DNA from: Ailurus styani
Lineage: Eukaryota; Chordata; Mammalia; Carnivora; Ailuridae
Direction of reading: 5' to 3'
Length of the DNA: 64,000 nt
NCBI GenBank assembly: GCA_002007465.1
Contig: LNAC01000039.1
Coordinates: 3,123,159 to 3,187,158 of the forward strand
Below are positions 33,343 to 43,750 of this stretch, piece after piece. How positions within the stretch are numbered: the stretch's first letter is position 1; every line of letters begins with the position of its first letter. Made by a program: the position numbers and the translations under genes. The notes below the pieces were generated by a model. The model ran no database searches. It was not told the DNA's origin and saw nothing but the letters and a program-made list of their open reading frames with translations.

Positions 33343-33538
33343 GGGGCACCTGGGTGGCTAGCTGGTTGAGCACCCAACTCTTGATTTTGGCTCAGGTCAT
33401 GATCTCAGGGTCCTGGGATGGAGTCCCGAGTTGGGCTCTGGGTTCATCAGGGAGTCTGCTTGAGGATTCTCTCTCCCTCTACTTCTGCCTCTCTCTCTCT
33501 CTCTCTCTCTCGGATAAATGATTTTTTTTTTTTAAAGA
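33343..33538 (+). mobile_element. CAN-SINE, forward
   Basis: Head GGGGCACCTGGGTGGCTAGC, CT-rich middle with (CT)n at about 33491-33510, and a T-rich end. An MIR-type fragment follows. Confidence 0.9.
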
Positions 33539-33639
33539 TACCTACTGGTCCAAGGACGCAGAGCTGGGACTTGAACCCAAGTGTGGTTGACTTTGAAGCT
33601 TATCCTCTTTCTACTACTCCCTGGCCCTACCTTTTGGCT

Positions 33640-33768
33640 TCTGGCCTGGGCTCTGGGTCTGCTGTTAGGGCAGGGCCTTGGACAAGTCCTTTCCTGTGTC
33701 TAAATAATGAGAGGCTTGGATTGGATTGCTCCTGAGATTCCTTCCAGTTCTAACTTTCTATGACTCTG
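33640..33768 (+). mobile_element. MIR-type fragment
   Basis: '…ccttggacaagtcctttcctgtgtctaaataatgagaggcttggattgg…cttccagttctaactttctatgactc' resembles the MIR 3' half. Confidence 0.5.
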
Positions 33769-33784
33769 TACATCTCTCTCTCTC

Positions 33785-33979
33785 TTTTTTTTTAGATTTT
33801 ATTTATTTATTTGACACAGAGAGAGAGATCACAAGTAGGCAGAGAGGCAGGCAGAGAGAGAGGAGGAAGCAGGCTCCCTGACGAGCAGAGAGCCTGATGC
33901 CAGCCTCGATCCCAGGACCCTGAGATCATGACCTGAGCCAAAGGCAGAGGCTTTAACCCACTGAGCCACTCAGGAGCCC
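33785..33979 (-). mobile_element. CAN-SINE with 11-bp target duplication
   Basis: Inverted copy. TGTACATCTCT occurs on both sides, at 33767-33777 and 33980-33990. Confidence 0.9.
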
Positions 33980-34343
33980 TGTACATCTCTTTCTTTTAAA
34001 AAATTTACTTTTTTTTTTTGGAATAGTTAAGAGTCACATGAGACACAACTAAAAAGTTTCCAAAGGGTATATACATGTCACAGACCAGAGAGGATAAAGA
34101 GATGTGACCGCTAACTGCCATATGGCCTGGATCCTGGAACAGAAGGAGGATTTTAGTGGAAAAGCTGGTGGAAGTCAAAGTTTGGAGTTTAGTGAATTAA
34201 TGACCCACCAATGCTGGTTTCTTAGACTTGCCAAAAATACTACAGTCATAGAAGATGTCAACACAAGGGCAAGAGGGGGAGGGGACATATGGGAACTCTG
34301 CATTATCTTTATAACTTTTCAGTAAATCTAAATGATTTCACTT

Positions 34344-34531
34344 TTTAAAAAAGATTTTATTTATTTGACAGAGAGAGAGAGAGATCACAAGTAGGCAGAG
34401 AGGCAGGCAGAGAGGAGGAAGCAGACCCCCTGCTGAGCAGAGAGCCTGATGCGGGGCTCGATCCCAGGACCCTGAGATCATGACCCAAGCCGAAGGCAGA
34501 GGCTTTAACCCACTGAGCCACCCAGGCGCCC
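34344..34531 (-). mobile_element. CAN-SINE, first of a tandem pair
   Basis: Inverted copy ending GAGCCACCCAGGCGCCC at 34531. The next copy starts only about 14 bases later in the same orientation. The pair shares an outer target duplication. Confidence 0.95.
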
Positions 34532-34544
34532 TGATTTCGTTTTT

Positions 34545-34743
34545 TTAAAAAGATTTTATTTATTCATTTGAGAGAGAGAGAGNGAGAGAGAGAGAGAGAG
34601 AGAGCATGAGAGAGGACAAGGTTAGAGGGAGAAGCAGACTCCCCATGGAGCTGGGAGCCCGATGTGGGACTCGATCCTGGACTCCAGGATCATGACCTGA
34701 GCCGAAGGCAGTCGCTCAACCAACTGAGCCACCCAGGCACCCC
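34545..34743 (-). mobile_element. CAN-SINE, second of a tandem pair
   Basis: Inverted copy with a (GA)n stretch that holds one unresolved base at 34583. CTAAATGATTTCA at 34744-34756 repeats the bases at 34328-34340, left of the first copy. Confidence 0.95.
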
Positions 34744-34919
34744 CTAAATGATTTCAAAATAAGAAGTGGTTTGGTTTGGTTTGGTCTGAATATACAGTGA
34801 GACGTTGTCCTTTCGCCCCTGCCCTTGGGCTGCCCAGTCTGCCCCCAACCACGCAGCCCGTGGTACCTGTTTCTTTCATAATCTTTCAGAGATTACGTGA
34901 GAAAGTACCCACATTGCAT

Positions 34920-35080
34920 AAATACCATTTCTTAAAACAAAATACATCTGTGAGATAAATTCCTCAAAGTGCAATTCCAGGGCTTATAGACTTCTTGTTG
35001 CCAAACTGCCTTCCACGAACGCTGGGCCGTTCACCCCGCCGGCAGACCATGTGTATGAGGCCCTGCCGCTTCACCAACAC
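34920..35080 (-). mobile_element. Old L1 fragment, inverted
   Basis: 'gagataaattcctcaaagtgcaattccaggg…' followed by '…gttgccaaactgccttcc…' is the same ancient L1 segment as at 27560, more diverged. Confidence 0.5.
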
Positions 35081-35245
35081 AGACAAGTCTGAGAGACCAA
35101 GACCTCAGTTTCAGTCAGACTGCCGGCTCTAGGACTGCAGACTGCAGACCTCTCTAGAACGCTCTCACAGAAGAGCGGGTCCCTTCTGAAGCACGTAGCT
35201 GAGGCAAGCGGGGGGAGGGGGGGGGCGGGGGCCAGACTGGAGGGG

Positions 35246-35496
35246 NNNNNNNNNNNNNNNNNNNNNNNNNNNNNNNNNNNNNNNNNNNNNNNNNNNNNNN
35301 NNNNNNNNNNNNNNNNNNNNNNNNNNNNNNNNNNNNNNNNNNNNNNNNNNNNNNNNNNNNNNNNNNNNNNNNNNNNNNNNNNNNNNNNNNNNNNNNNNNN
35401 NNNNNNNNNNNNNNNNNNNNNNNNNNNNNNNNNNNNNNNNNNNNNNNNNNNNNNNNNNNNNNNNNNNNNNNNNNNNNNNNNNNNNNNNNNNNNNNN
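35246..35496. other. Assembly gap, 251 N, with the same sequence on both sides
   Basis: CGGGGGCCAGACTGGAGGGG stands directly before the gap (35226-35245) and directly after it (35497-35516). Confidence 1.
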
Positions 35497-36259
35497 CGGG
35501 GGCCAGACTGGAGGGGGAGTGGGTGGCCGCAGGGGCCAGGGACAGCCAGACTGGGGAGAGTGACAGCCGGGTGGTTAACGTTCTTCATGGCCACCGCCAC
35601 TGTCCTCGGGAAAAGCCATTCGCAGAAGGGGATTGTCTCGGCTCCACGGCACACAAAGGGTCAAGCCTCACAAATTTGCTCATAGCTGGGGGTGGGGGTG
35701 GGGAAACACCCCCACAGGTCAGAATGTTCAGATTACAAGTCCAGGAAAATCCCTTTACAGAAAGAAGACAGCAAATCCCCAGTGCAGTTGAAAGGACAAA
35801 ACTTTCTTCACCTCAGAGATTCTCCGATGAATAAACCGGTTAAACATGGTTTGGATTTACTGAACATGAAAACAACTGGATTAAAGTATAATCTAGCTAG
35901 AAAGGAAAGGAAATGTACCGAGGAGGCTAAGTAATGACAAAGCTGCAGTGTTTATATGTGCCAAGCGTGGACGGACATTCCAGTTTTATAACCAGGTTCT
36001 CTTCAATGTTTAACTTTCCTTTAGATCGAGATAATGAGTCTCTGCTTGCATTGGCCTCTTTAATAACAACCCTGGTATCAGGGCAACTGTGTGAGCACTG
36101 GGGAGGGGGGCATGGATGCCCTGGAGGCCACAGGCCCCGGCATCCCGGGATCTGGAGGCCCTGGCTGTCAGGGCGGATGCTTAGCGTGGGTCCCGACCTC
36201 ACGGCCAATGGCCTGTGCAATCCGTATTGGGGTCAGCATGGCCCTGGCCCCGGTTCCAG

Positions 36260-36448
36260 AATTAGGACCTGGGTTTGTATGCCAGTTTCACTTTTTACTG
36301 GCTGTGTGACCTTGGGCCCAATACTCACACCTCTCAGCTCTTCTCCTGGTAACACGAGGGTAATGCCCACCCAACAGGCTGTTTTGGGGGATGACGTGAG
36401 AATACACGTGAAAGCCCAGGCTGAAACCTCAGCACTCGACGCACAGTA
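36260..36448 (+). mobile_element. MIR fragment
   Basis: '…cctgggtttgtatgccag…tttttactggctgtgtgaccttgggcccaatac…' is the MIR core. The open frame across it is not a gene. Confidence 0.7.
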
Positions 36449-36702
36449 GTAGATCGGTTGTCTTTCAATCTCCCTCGCCCTCTCTACACCCACACAGCAA
36501 GCGGGGCTGCCCCGCTTCGTGTAGACTCAGGCCAGGTCCAGGGCTCGCTCTGGAGTGGGAGCCTTCGGGAGTTGTGATATCACCGCCTCCTGACCCTATT
36601 TGTACCTAACATCCATCTTCAGGTGTTTATAAGAGCATAAATAAAACACACTGGATTATGAACAAAACTAATTTGTTGAAGTCATTTATTAAAGCGCTTT
36701 TT

Positions 36703-36891
36703 GGTTTTTTTGAGAGTGCGCGTGCACATGCAGACACACGAGTGGGGGGAGGGGCAGAGGGAGAGAATCTCCAGCAGACTCCCCGCTGAGCATGGAGCCT
36801 GATGTGGGGCTCGATCTCACGACCCTGAGACCAGGACCTGAGCTGAAACCGAAAGTCGGACGCTTAACTGACTGAGCCACCCAAGTGCCCC
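36703..36891 (-). mobile_element. CAN-SINE, older copy
   Basis: Inverted, with a GTGCGCGTGCACATGCAGACACACGAG middle. ATTAAAGCGCTTTTT on the left and ATTAAAGTGTTTTTT on the right look like a decayed target duplication. Confidence 0.9.
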
Positions 36892-38560
36892 ATTAAAGTG
36901 TTTTTTAAAACTTGTGATAACATAACATATGGGCCGCTAGATCTGTAACACATTAAACAAGATTTGGGGGCAGGTCTAATAACTACAATCATTTTCAATC
37001 GGTGATCAGTGTATTTCAACACATGGGACATACATACTTGTATTCTACTACTTAACTTTGGTTGGCTCCCATCTTCATAACAGAAGAAAGGCTAAATCCC
37101 AGTTAGAAAATACAGAGTATAGACATGCGACTGCCCCCCACCCCCATCCGAATCCAGACTCCAGATTAAACAGCAGCACCCCCTCTGGCCTCCAGACTGC
37201 TGATAAAAAGTATTTAAACATCAAGCCACCATTCCTTTGACTCACTGTGGCTTCTCTCAAGATTGTTCTGTTGGTCTGGGATTTTCTGAAATTAGAAAAT
37301 GACATGCCTATGGGTTGTTTTGTTTTGAATTGGTCCCACTTGCTACCCTCTCAGTTTCCTGGCCCTGTGGTTTGGTATCTTTAATTCTGGAAGGTTCTCA
37401 GCCATGGCTCTGTTCTCTTTCCCCTTCTGTTTTTGCATGCGGTCTTCTTCTATTGAAACCTTTAACATATTACACAGTTATTTTAAATATAACAGTTATT
37501 TTAAATTCCCTGCCTGACAATTCCAGAATCTGTGTCACGTCTGGCTCTGGTTCTGAGGCCTGCTTTCTCTCTCCAGACTTTCTGCCTTTTGGCATGTCTT
37601 GTAAAGTTTTGTTGAAAGCCAGACATGCTGCATTGGGTAACAGAAAGTGAGGTAAATAGCCCTCTGTGATTTATGGTAATCTGGCTAGGCAGCGGATGGG
37701 TTCAGTTTTAGCTGCAGTTACCGGTACCAGAGGCTTCAAAGTCCTTCATGTCTGCTCTCGTCTCTCTCTTAACTTTGAGTTTCCCTCATTATTTCTCCAC
37801 AGAGTCTTACAGCAGTCAGCTGCAACCCACTAGGACTCCACGGGAGCTCTGGGGGTGTGGTGGTAAAGCAGGGGGGAATGTATGCATTCTCTTATGCCCC
37901 GATTAAATCTCTATGCTGTAGTGGGCCTGTGACCATCACCAGTGTTCCCGCAGTGGTAGAGCCTTGGCCCTCTGTCCCTCCCTCCCTTCCCTGGCGGCAG
38001 CATTCCCAATTTGTTTCCTTGCAGTCTTGACAACCTGGTTGACTATATGTATTCCCCCCCCCCCACTTTAAGTGAGAGAGGAAGGCTAGAGGGGCTGGTG
38101 GGCAAAGAATGCCCTTCCCCCAACAGGGATTCTGGCTCTGGCAGTCTTTTGCCCTAGAGAGTAGGGCTTTGTAATAAAGAAGGTTCTGGGTGTACTTCAC
38201 AATGATCCGTCATGTCCTCTCCCTGCCAGAGCCGTAATGAGATCTTCCTTGATCTTCACTGTGGGTATCTGGTGGGGTGCCTGGAGGTAAAAAGCCCGGG
38301 AACAGAAGTAGCCCCTCAAAACTGCAGTCTCCAGGAATTTTTCACTCTCGAGCTGGGCCACGCTCAACTCCCAGCAACCCAGTATTACTGTGTAAGTATG
38401 CCTGCCAGTTTATGGCTCCAGCAGTTTCTGCTCCAGGTAAACAGATTCTGACTGTCAAAAGAGCCTCCCTCCCTCTTTCTCTCTCCAGATTTTGGGGTGA
38501 TGGTTTGCAACCTCAATTCTGATGGGTGGGTCTAAGGAAAGACACTGATTTTCAGTTTGT

Positions 38561-38689
38561 CCAGAGGGAGAGGGAGAAGCAGGCTTGCCACTCATCAGGG
38601 AGCCTGACTCGGGGCTCGATCCCTGAACCCTGGGATCATGATCTGAGCCAAAGGTAGATACTTAACTGACTGAGCCACCCAGGCGCCCC
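38561..38689 (-). mobile_element. CAN-SINE inserted into another CAN-SINE (inner copy)
   Basis: An inverted copy, shortened on the tail side, ending CCACCCAGGCGCCCC. It runs directly into the body of a second, more diverged SINE. Confidence 0.85.
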
Positions 38690-38823
38690 GAGGGAGAGAA
38701 TTTTAAACAGGCTCCACTCCCAGCGCAGAGGCCAGTGTGGGCTTCATCTCACCACCCTGGGCTCATGACCTGAGCCAAAATCAAGAGTCAGACACCTAAC
38801 CGACCGAGCCACCCTGGCTCTCC
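38690..38823 (-). mobile_element. CAN-SINE, outer older copy of a nested pair
   Basis: Diverged inverted body ending GAGCCACCCTGGCTCTCC. TGTCCAG flanks the whole nest (about 38559 and 38824), so this copy was there first. Confidence 0.75.
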
Positions 38824-39381
38824 TGTCCAGCTTTTTCTTATAAGAACAAGAGGGCCAACTTTCATCTCTTTACACACTGGAGTTGGTACTGGAAGTCCCC
38901 TTTATTTTGAACAGCCATTCCCTTGCCTCCATCTGAACTCCCAAATCCCTTCTTGTTCTCACATTTGTCGTATCTTCTCTCTGGCTAGACTATCAGTGAG
39001 TCTTTTCATGATGATGTCTTAACAAGATCGAGTTTCTTGAGAAAAGGGGCCATGGTTAGCCTCTTGCCTATGTTAACACTTTGTACACATACAATGCGTG
39101 AGTGTTGCTGTTTGATTTTATTGAATTGCTTCCATTTACGACCTTCATTCTAACAGGAGAAAGCATCTGGTAAGCTTTTAAACAGCATTTTCTAAACTTT
39201 TTTTTGCTGTTAAATGGAATTATCCTAGTCTCTGAATCGAGGTATTTTCTTAGCGAGGTTGGAATACATGAATTTCACTTACTGTAAACTGAGTTACAAA
39301 AGTAACTTCTCAAGATCTAGTAAGTCCTGACTCCTTTGATTTCTTTAATTTTTAAGTTTTTACTAAAATTCCACTTAGTTA

Positions 39382-39486
39382 GGGGCACCTAGCTGGCTCA
39401 GTCAGTAGAGCATACCACTCTTAGTCTCAGGGTCATTGAGTTTAAGCCCCCTGTTGGGTGTGGTGCCTAATAGGTCAATAATAAAA
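39382..39486 (+). mobile_element. Short tRNA-type SINE (about 105 bp)
   Basis: Head GGGGCACCTAGCTGGCTCAGTCAG and body 'ctgttgggtgtggtgcctaatag', without the CT-rich middle. AATTCCACTTAGTTA and AATTCCAGTTAGTTA flank it. Confidence 0.85.
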
Positions 39487-39775
39487 GAATTCCAGTTAGT
39501 TAACATACAGTGTAATATTAGTTTCAGGTGTACAATATAGTGACTCAACACTTCCATACAACACCAGGTGCTCATCACAAGTGCCCTCCTTAATCCGAAT
39601 CCCCTAGTTAACCCCTCCTCCCACCCTTCCCCCCTCTGGTAACCATCAGTTTTGTTCTCTAGAGTCCAGAGTCTGTTTCTTGGTCCAGAGTCTGTTTCTT
39701 GGTTTGACTCTTCCCCCGCTCCTTTGCTTGTTTTCTTAAATTCCATACATGAGTGAAACCATATGGTATTTTTCT
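39487..39775 (-). mobile_element. L1 fragment, inverted
   Basis: '…gttaacatacagtgtaatattagtttcaggtgtacaatatag…' then '…ccaggtgctcatcacaagtgccctcctt…' and '…catgagtgaaaccatatgg' are inverted carnivore L1 3' sequence. It directly follows a SINE. Confidence 0.75.
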
Positions 39776-40866
39776 TTCTTTTGGTTTTTTGACTTTGTTT
39801 TGTAATGACTTAAGTAGCTAGGTTAAGATAGAATCTGACCAAATTCTAGGCAAAGGGCCTTCTAGCTAAGTGTCCAAACAGACTGTTTCAGAATTATCTA
39901 GCAAACTTAAAAAAAATAAAATTCTTGGAGCAATTATGGTATACAGCTCAGTGTAGAAAAATAAGATACTTTTGATCAGCAAGCTATTCATGTCCAAAAA
40001 TGTTTTTTATACCCACATTTAAAAAATCTAACCAAAAACCAAAACAAAACCTATCCATTCATTCATTCATGTTCAGCCTGTTAACACAGGAAATGTTATT
40101 GAAAACTCACACTTTCATTCAATAAATGTATTGAGCACCAAGTAAAGGCTGGTTACCAGGTCTTGGGCCCCGTTCAAAAGCAGCAAGTGCACTAACGCAC
40201 GGCCTTCAGAGTCAGACGTCCCTACAGTCTTCATCCAGAGCCACTGCGTCCTGAGTAAGTGTGAGCATGTCACTTAGGCTTGCACCGCCTCTGTCTTCTC
40301 GAGTGAGTGAGATTAGGAGAGTGAAGCTCTGCGACAGAGATCACAAAGGAAGTACTGACGAAGACTCATACTTCCTCCTCCTGAAACGGTTTCCAACTCC
40401 CTTCTCAGTCCCAGCACCGGCACACTGTAATCATCACAGCCAGCAGCCCCCCGAGCAGCCCACCCATGTGCCAGGCAGCGCATCACGCTATCTGTCCACC
40501 CAGAGGTCAAATCCAGCAGCCACCTCCTTCCATCGGCTGTATCTGTCCTCACTCCAGTAACCGAAACACTGACGAAGCAGGCTGAAGCAACGGGACAAGG
40601 ACTTTCAATCTATGAGAGGGCGGAGCTCAAAAGCCACAGGATGTAATAAAAAGATCCTCCCCTGCGTCCCCCCCCCAGATGTCATCACCACAACTGAGGG
40701 TCACGATGGCAGAACCTGCAAGGAAACCACACACCAGATAAACCTACCTAGGAACTGCCGTGGGTTTAACGGTCCCCTTTGCTGCTACTATAGTATCAGT
40801 GACGACCGCTGCCATCAGATAACTAAGTCTTCACGTGTCCCCAATACTGCTGTGCTATGGATTTTA

Positions 40867-41076
40867 TTTTATTTTTTTTTTTAAAGATTTTATTTATTTA
40901 TTTGACACAGAGAGAGAGATTACAAGTAGGCAGAGAGGCAGGCAGAGAGACAGGAAGAGGAGGAAGCAGGCTCCCTGCCGAGCAGAGAGCCCGATGCGGG
41001 CCTCGATCCCAGGACCCTGAGATCATGACCTGAGCGGAAAGCAGAGGCTTTAACCCACTGAGCCACCCAGGCGCCC
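40867..41076 (-). mobile_element. CAN-SINE with perfect 16-bp target duplication (young)
   Basis: Inverted copy close to the family consensus. TGTGCTATGGATTTTA occurs at 40851-40866 and 41077-41092. Confidence 0.97.
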
Positions 41077-41329
41077 TGTGCTATGGATTTTACACGTAGT
41101 TCTCCACCACTGTAAGTTACTGAAGGCTTTATCACTCATGCTGACCCTTCACAACTAACAGCTGAGACAAGGTAATTACTGACAGGACACAGAGCCCGAG
41201 GTTCTACAGCACAACTCACTTCCCAGTTAACTTCTACTTTTAGAAGACCCTTAAGGGTTTCTAGAACCTCCCCCTATATGGTTGGAGTTAATAGCACCTG
41301 CATTTTCACTTCACAGGGTCAAAGGTGTC

Positions 41330-41549
41330 ACTTCATTTTTTTCTTCAGAGAATTGAGAGAGTGCGCGTACAAGCACGTGCACACACGCACGCACACATGT
41401 GCAGGGGGAGGGGAACAGTGAGAGGGATTAGCAGACTCCCCACTGAGCGTGGAGCCTGGATGTGGAGCTCCACCCCAGGACCCTGAGATCATGACCTGAG
41501 CTGAAATCAAGAGTGGGACACCTAACCAACTGAGCCACCCAGGCGCCCC
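41330..41549 (-). mobile_element. CAN-SINE with 9-bp target duplication
   Basis: Inverted copy with a CACGTGCACACACGCACGCACAC middle. AAAGGTGTC flanks it at 41321-41329 and 41550-41558. Confidence 0.93.
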
Positions 41550-41892
41550 AAAGGTGTCCTTTTAATATGGACCATGGTTTCAATTTTCTAAGAGACAACA
41601 CTGAGAAGTACTTTCCCACATCAGGCAAAAAACATATCACCTGAAATAAGCAACTTCTCACCTAACTTGAAACCTGCAAATTTCTAACAGCACGCCTGCC
41701 CTTAGTTAACTGTAGAGGTTAAAAGCAAGCAGGCCAGTACAATCCCTCCGAAGCCACATTATTCCCTTGACTATAAATGACCAAAATGAGATTCCACAGT
41801 GAGTGGAAGCCTCCGCACTCCTGGTGCTTTTCTGATGTAGGAGCCCGCCCGGTGCGCTGTGGGAGGCTCCGCCGCAGCTCTAACTTCCACCC

Positions 41893-41985
41893 GCTAGTCA
41901 GTAGTGACAACCGAAGATGTCATGGGATATTGCGACATGTGCCTTGAGGGCAAAACCGTCCCTGCTTGAAAACCACCACTTGAGA
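41893..41985 (+). mobile_element. MER5A-like fragment (hAT-Charlie non-autonomous DNA element)
   Basis: 'gtgacaaccgaagatgtcatgggatattgcgacatgtgcc…' ends '…gcttgaaaaccaccac'. It is the same right half as the fuller copy at 46442. Confidence 0.6.
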
Positions 41986-42964
41986 GGAATGAATTCAGAG
42001 CTGCCATTACTCCGTTCTGCATACCAAAACCTGACAGCCTTTGATGTTACTTCTCTAGCTCACTGAAATAAAGGTCACCTGTTGTTTAGCTTTGTACCTC
42101 CTTAATTTATAGTAACTGAAACGTCCAGTTTATGGAATTATGAAATATTACTTAAGCAACAAAAGGCCTTAGAGGGCAGCTCTAATTCCTAGTACTTCCA
42201 ATCTGCTTGTGGACATCCTAGTTTGGCCCAGACCTAAGCTGGTTTTCTCTCAAATGGACTGACCTGTTTCCAGAGACAGCTCTGGCGTGGGAGCACAAAC
42301 TTTGCTTACCTTGGGGTTTAACGCTTGGTCACAACGGGTCCCCCCAAACCACCAGATGTTATACAGATTCAAATTAGAGACCACATTCTGGCTGTAAAGG
42401 TCTGGCTACGACACAAGTTAGGCAGCAAGGAGTCCTTCAATTTCTGGTTTCTTATCACTTACACAAGTCAGGCTAGAACACTGTGCCCTTCTCCCCTGGT
42501 CAAAGAGGATAAATGCCACAATCCCAAACCAAATTAAAGAGAAAGCATAAATCTGCGGACCAAGAAAAGGATTATTATACCCTTGCTAAGTGTGTTTAAA
42601 CAAGTCACTCAGATGAAATAGGAAAAAAATTCCTGTGAAAAATAGGAGGCACAGTACTGACTTATCTTAAAAGGCCTTTTAAGAAGAATGACTTGAGATT
42701 ATAAAGCATTTTTCAAATACACAAAGTGCTTCATAACAACTCAGTAAGCTTTAAGGAATGCTTTTTTTAGTACATCACTTTTTTTGTTGTATAAAGGAAA
42801 ATAACAATTCAAAGGGTGGTAGCATATTTGATATCACTACTGTTTAGGAGGAATGAAGTTACAGGAATGAGAAGTATATAATTAGTAAATAATCCCTCTC
42901 AACAGTGAGTTAAGCAGGAAAGCCGTGGGGGGGGGAGAGCAGCCAGAGGCAACACAAACAGTGC

Positions 42965-43644
42965 ATATCAGAAATGCTTTTTTATTTTTTATTTGAAAAC
43001 AACTTAAATTTTTAGACAAATGATTTTAGTATATAAATTTGATTTTGTTTTTATACAGAATATAAAGATTTCCCTCATTGATCTTCCACGTGAAGGGTAT
43101 TACAAGCCTGAAGGGAGAGACTGTCTGCACGCAAGTGTGTATCTTACACGTAGGGGACTGGAAACCAATGGTGTAGTGCTTCTACACATAAATTAGGTCA
43201 CGGGACATCACATATTAAAGAGGGATAAGAGAAATATTCTAGGTAATCAGATTCAAGAAGCAAATAGGACTCAAAAACTGTGTAGATAAGACCAAGTCAG
43301 TAACTTTAGTTAGGACACTGCGAGTTATACTGGAGTAACAAGTCTTTGAGGCGATCGTGGGCACCACATTAAAACAGCAAGGAAGAGCTATTTATATAGA
43401 AAGCCTGGAATGAGGGATTTTCACTAAAGCAAATTAACTTCTTGTCAACTGCCAAAACAAAACAAAACAAAACCGAGCATATGAATGTTAGTATACCGAA
43501 GGCGTGTTATACCAGTTTCTGTGCGGCATGCTGAAAGTTAGTTAGAACTTCTTCACTGGTGCATATGAATCATTAATAGTCACGGGGAGGTGTTTTTTTG
43601 TGTTTTGTTTGTTTGTTTGTTTGTTTGCCCCTTCTCACCAAATT
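42965..43644 (-). other. SNX3: SNX3 3'UTR, about 0.68 kb
   Basis: The region runs from the stop codon to the twin poly(A) signals at 42993-42981. A short (CAAA)n run, read here as (GTTT)n at about 43603-43628, lies just after the stop. No SINE is inserted in it. Confidence 0.75.
42981..42993 (-). promoter_or_regulatory. SNX3: SNX3 poly(A) signals, two AATAAA in tandem
   Basis: TTTATT occurs at 42981-42986 and again at 42988-42993 on the plus strand, which is AATAAA twice on the minus strand. They are about 650 bases after the SNX3 stop. Cleavage is expected near 42965. Confidence 0.7.
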
Positions 43645-43750
43645 TCAAGCATGTCTTATTTTAGATGGAGTATAGCTTTTATCTATAATTTCATCCTGTA
43701 AAAACATGTGAAGACAACGTTCATTCTGTGCCAGAGGATGACCAGCGACC
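43645..43750 (-). CDS. SNX3: SNX3 coding exon 4 (residues 129-162 and stop)
   Basis: The exon completes Lys128 and encodes [20 protein letters not shown]… to KIRHA, with TGA at 43647-43645. The acceptor is ATTCCTAG. The junction bases join in frame with exon 3. Confidence 0.97.

Larger units (their letters stand above)
25198..42964. other. Intergenic region between convergent NR2E1 and SNX3
   Basis: About 17.8 kb with no exon I can recognise on either strand. It holds at least twelve CAN-SINEs and several L1, MIR, L2-like and MER5A-like fragments, listed separately. Stretches such as 28380-29900, 30870-32080, 35500-36250, 36900-38550 and 39780-40850 look single-copy. Their open frames are short and lack domain features. 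Confidence 0.8.

Noticed and set aside
35154..35654. 166-codon minus-strand open frame
   Set aside because: Half of it is the N gap at 35246-35496.
35934..36449. 171-codon plus-strand open frame in the intergenic region
   Set aside because: Its second half is an MIR fragment (36260-36448), and the first part has no recognisable protein feature.
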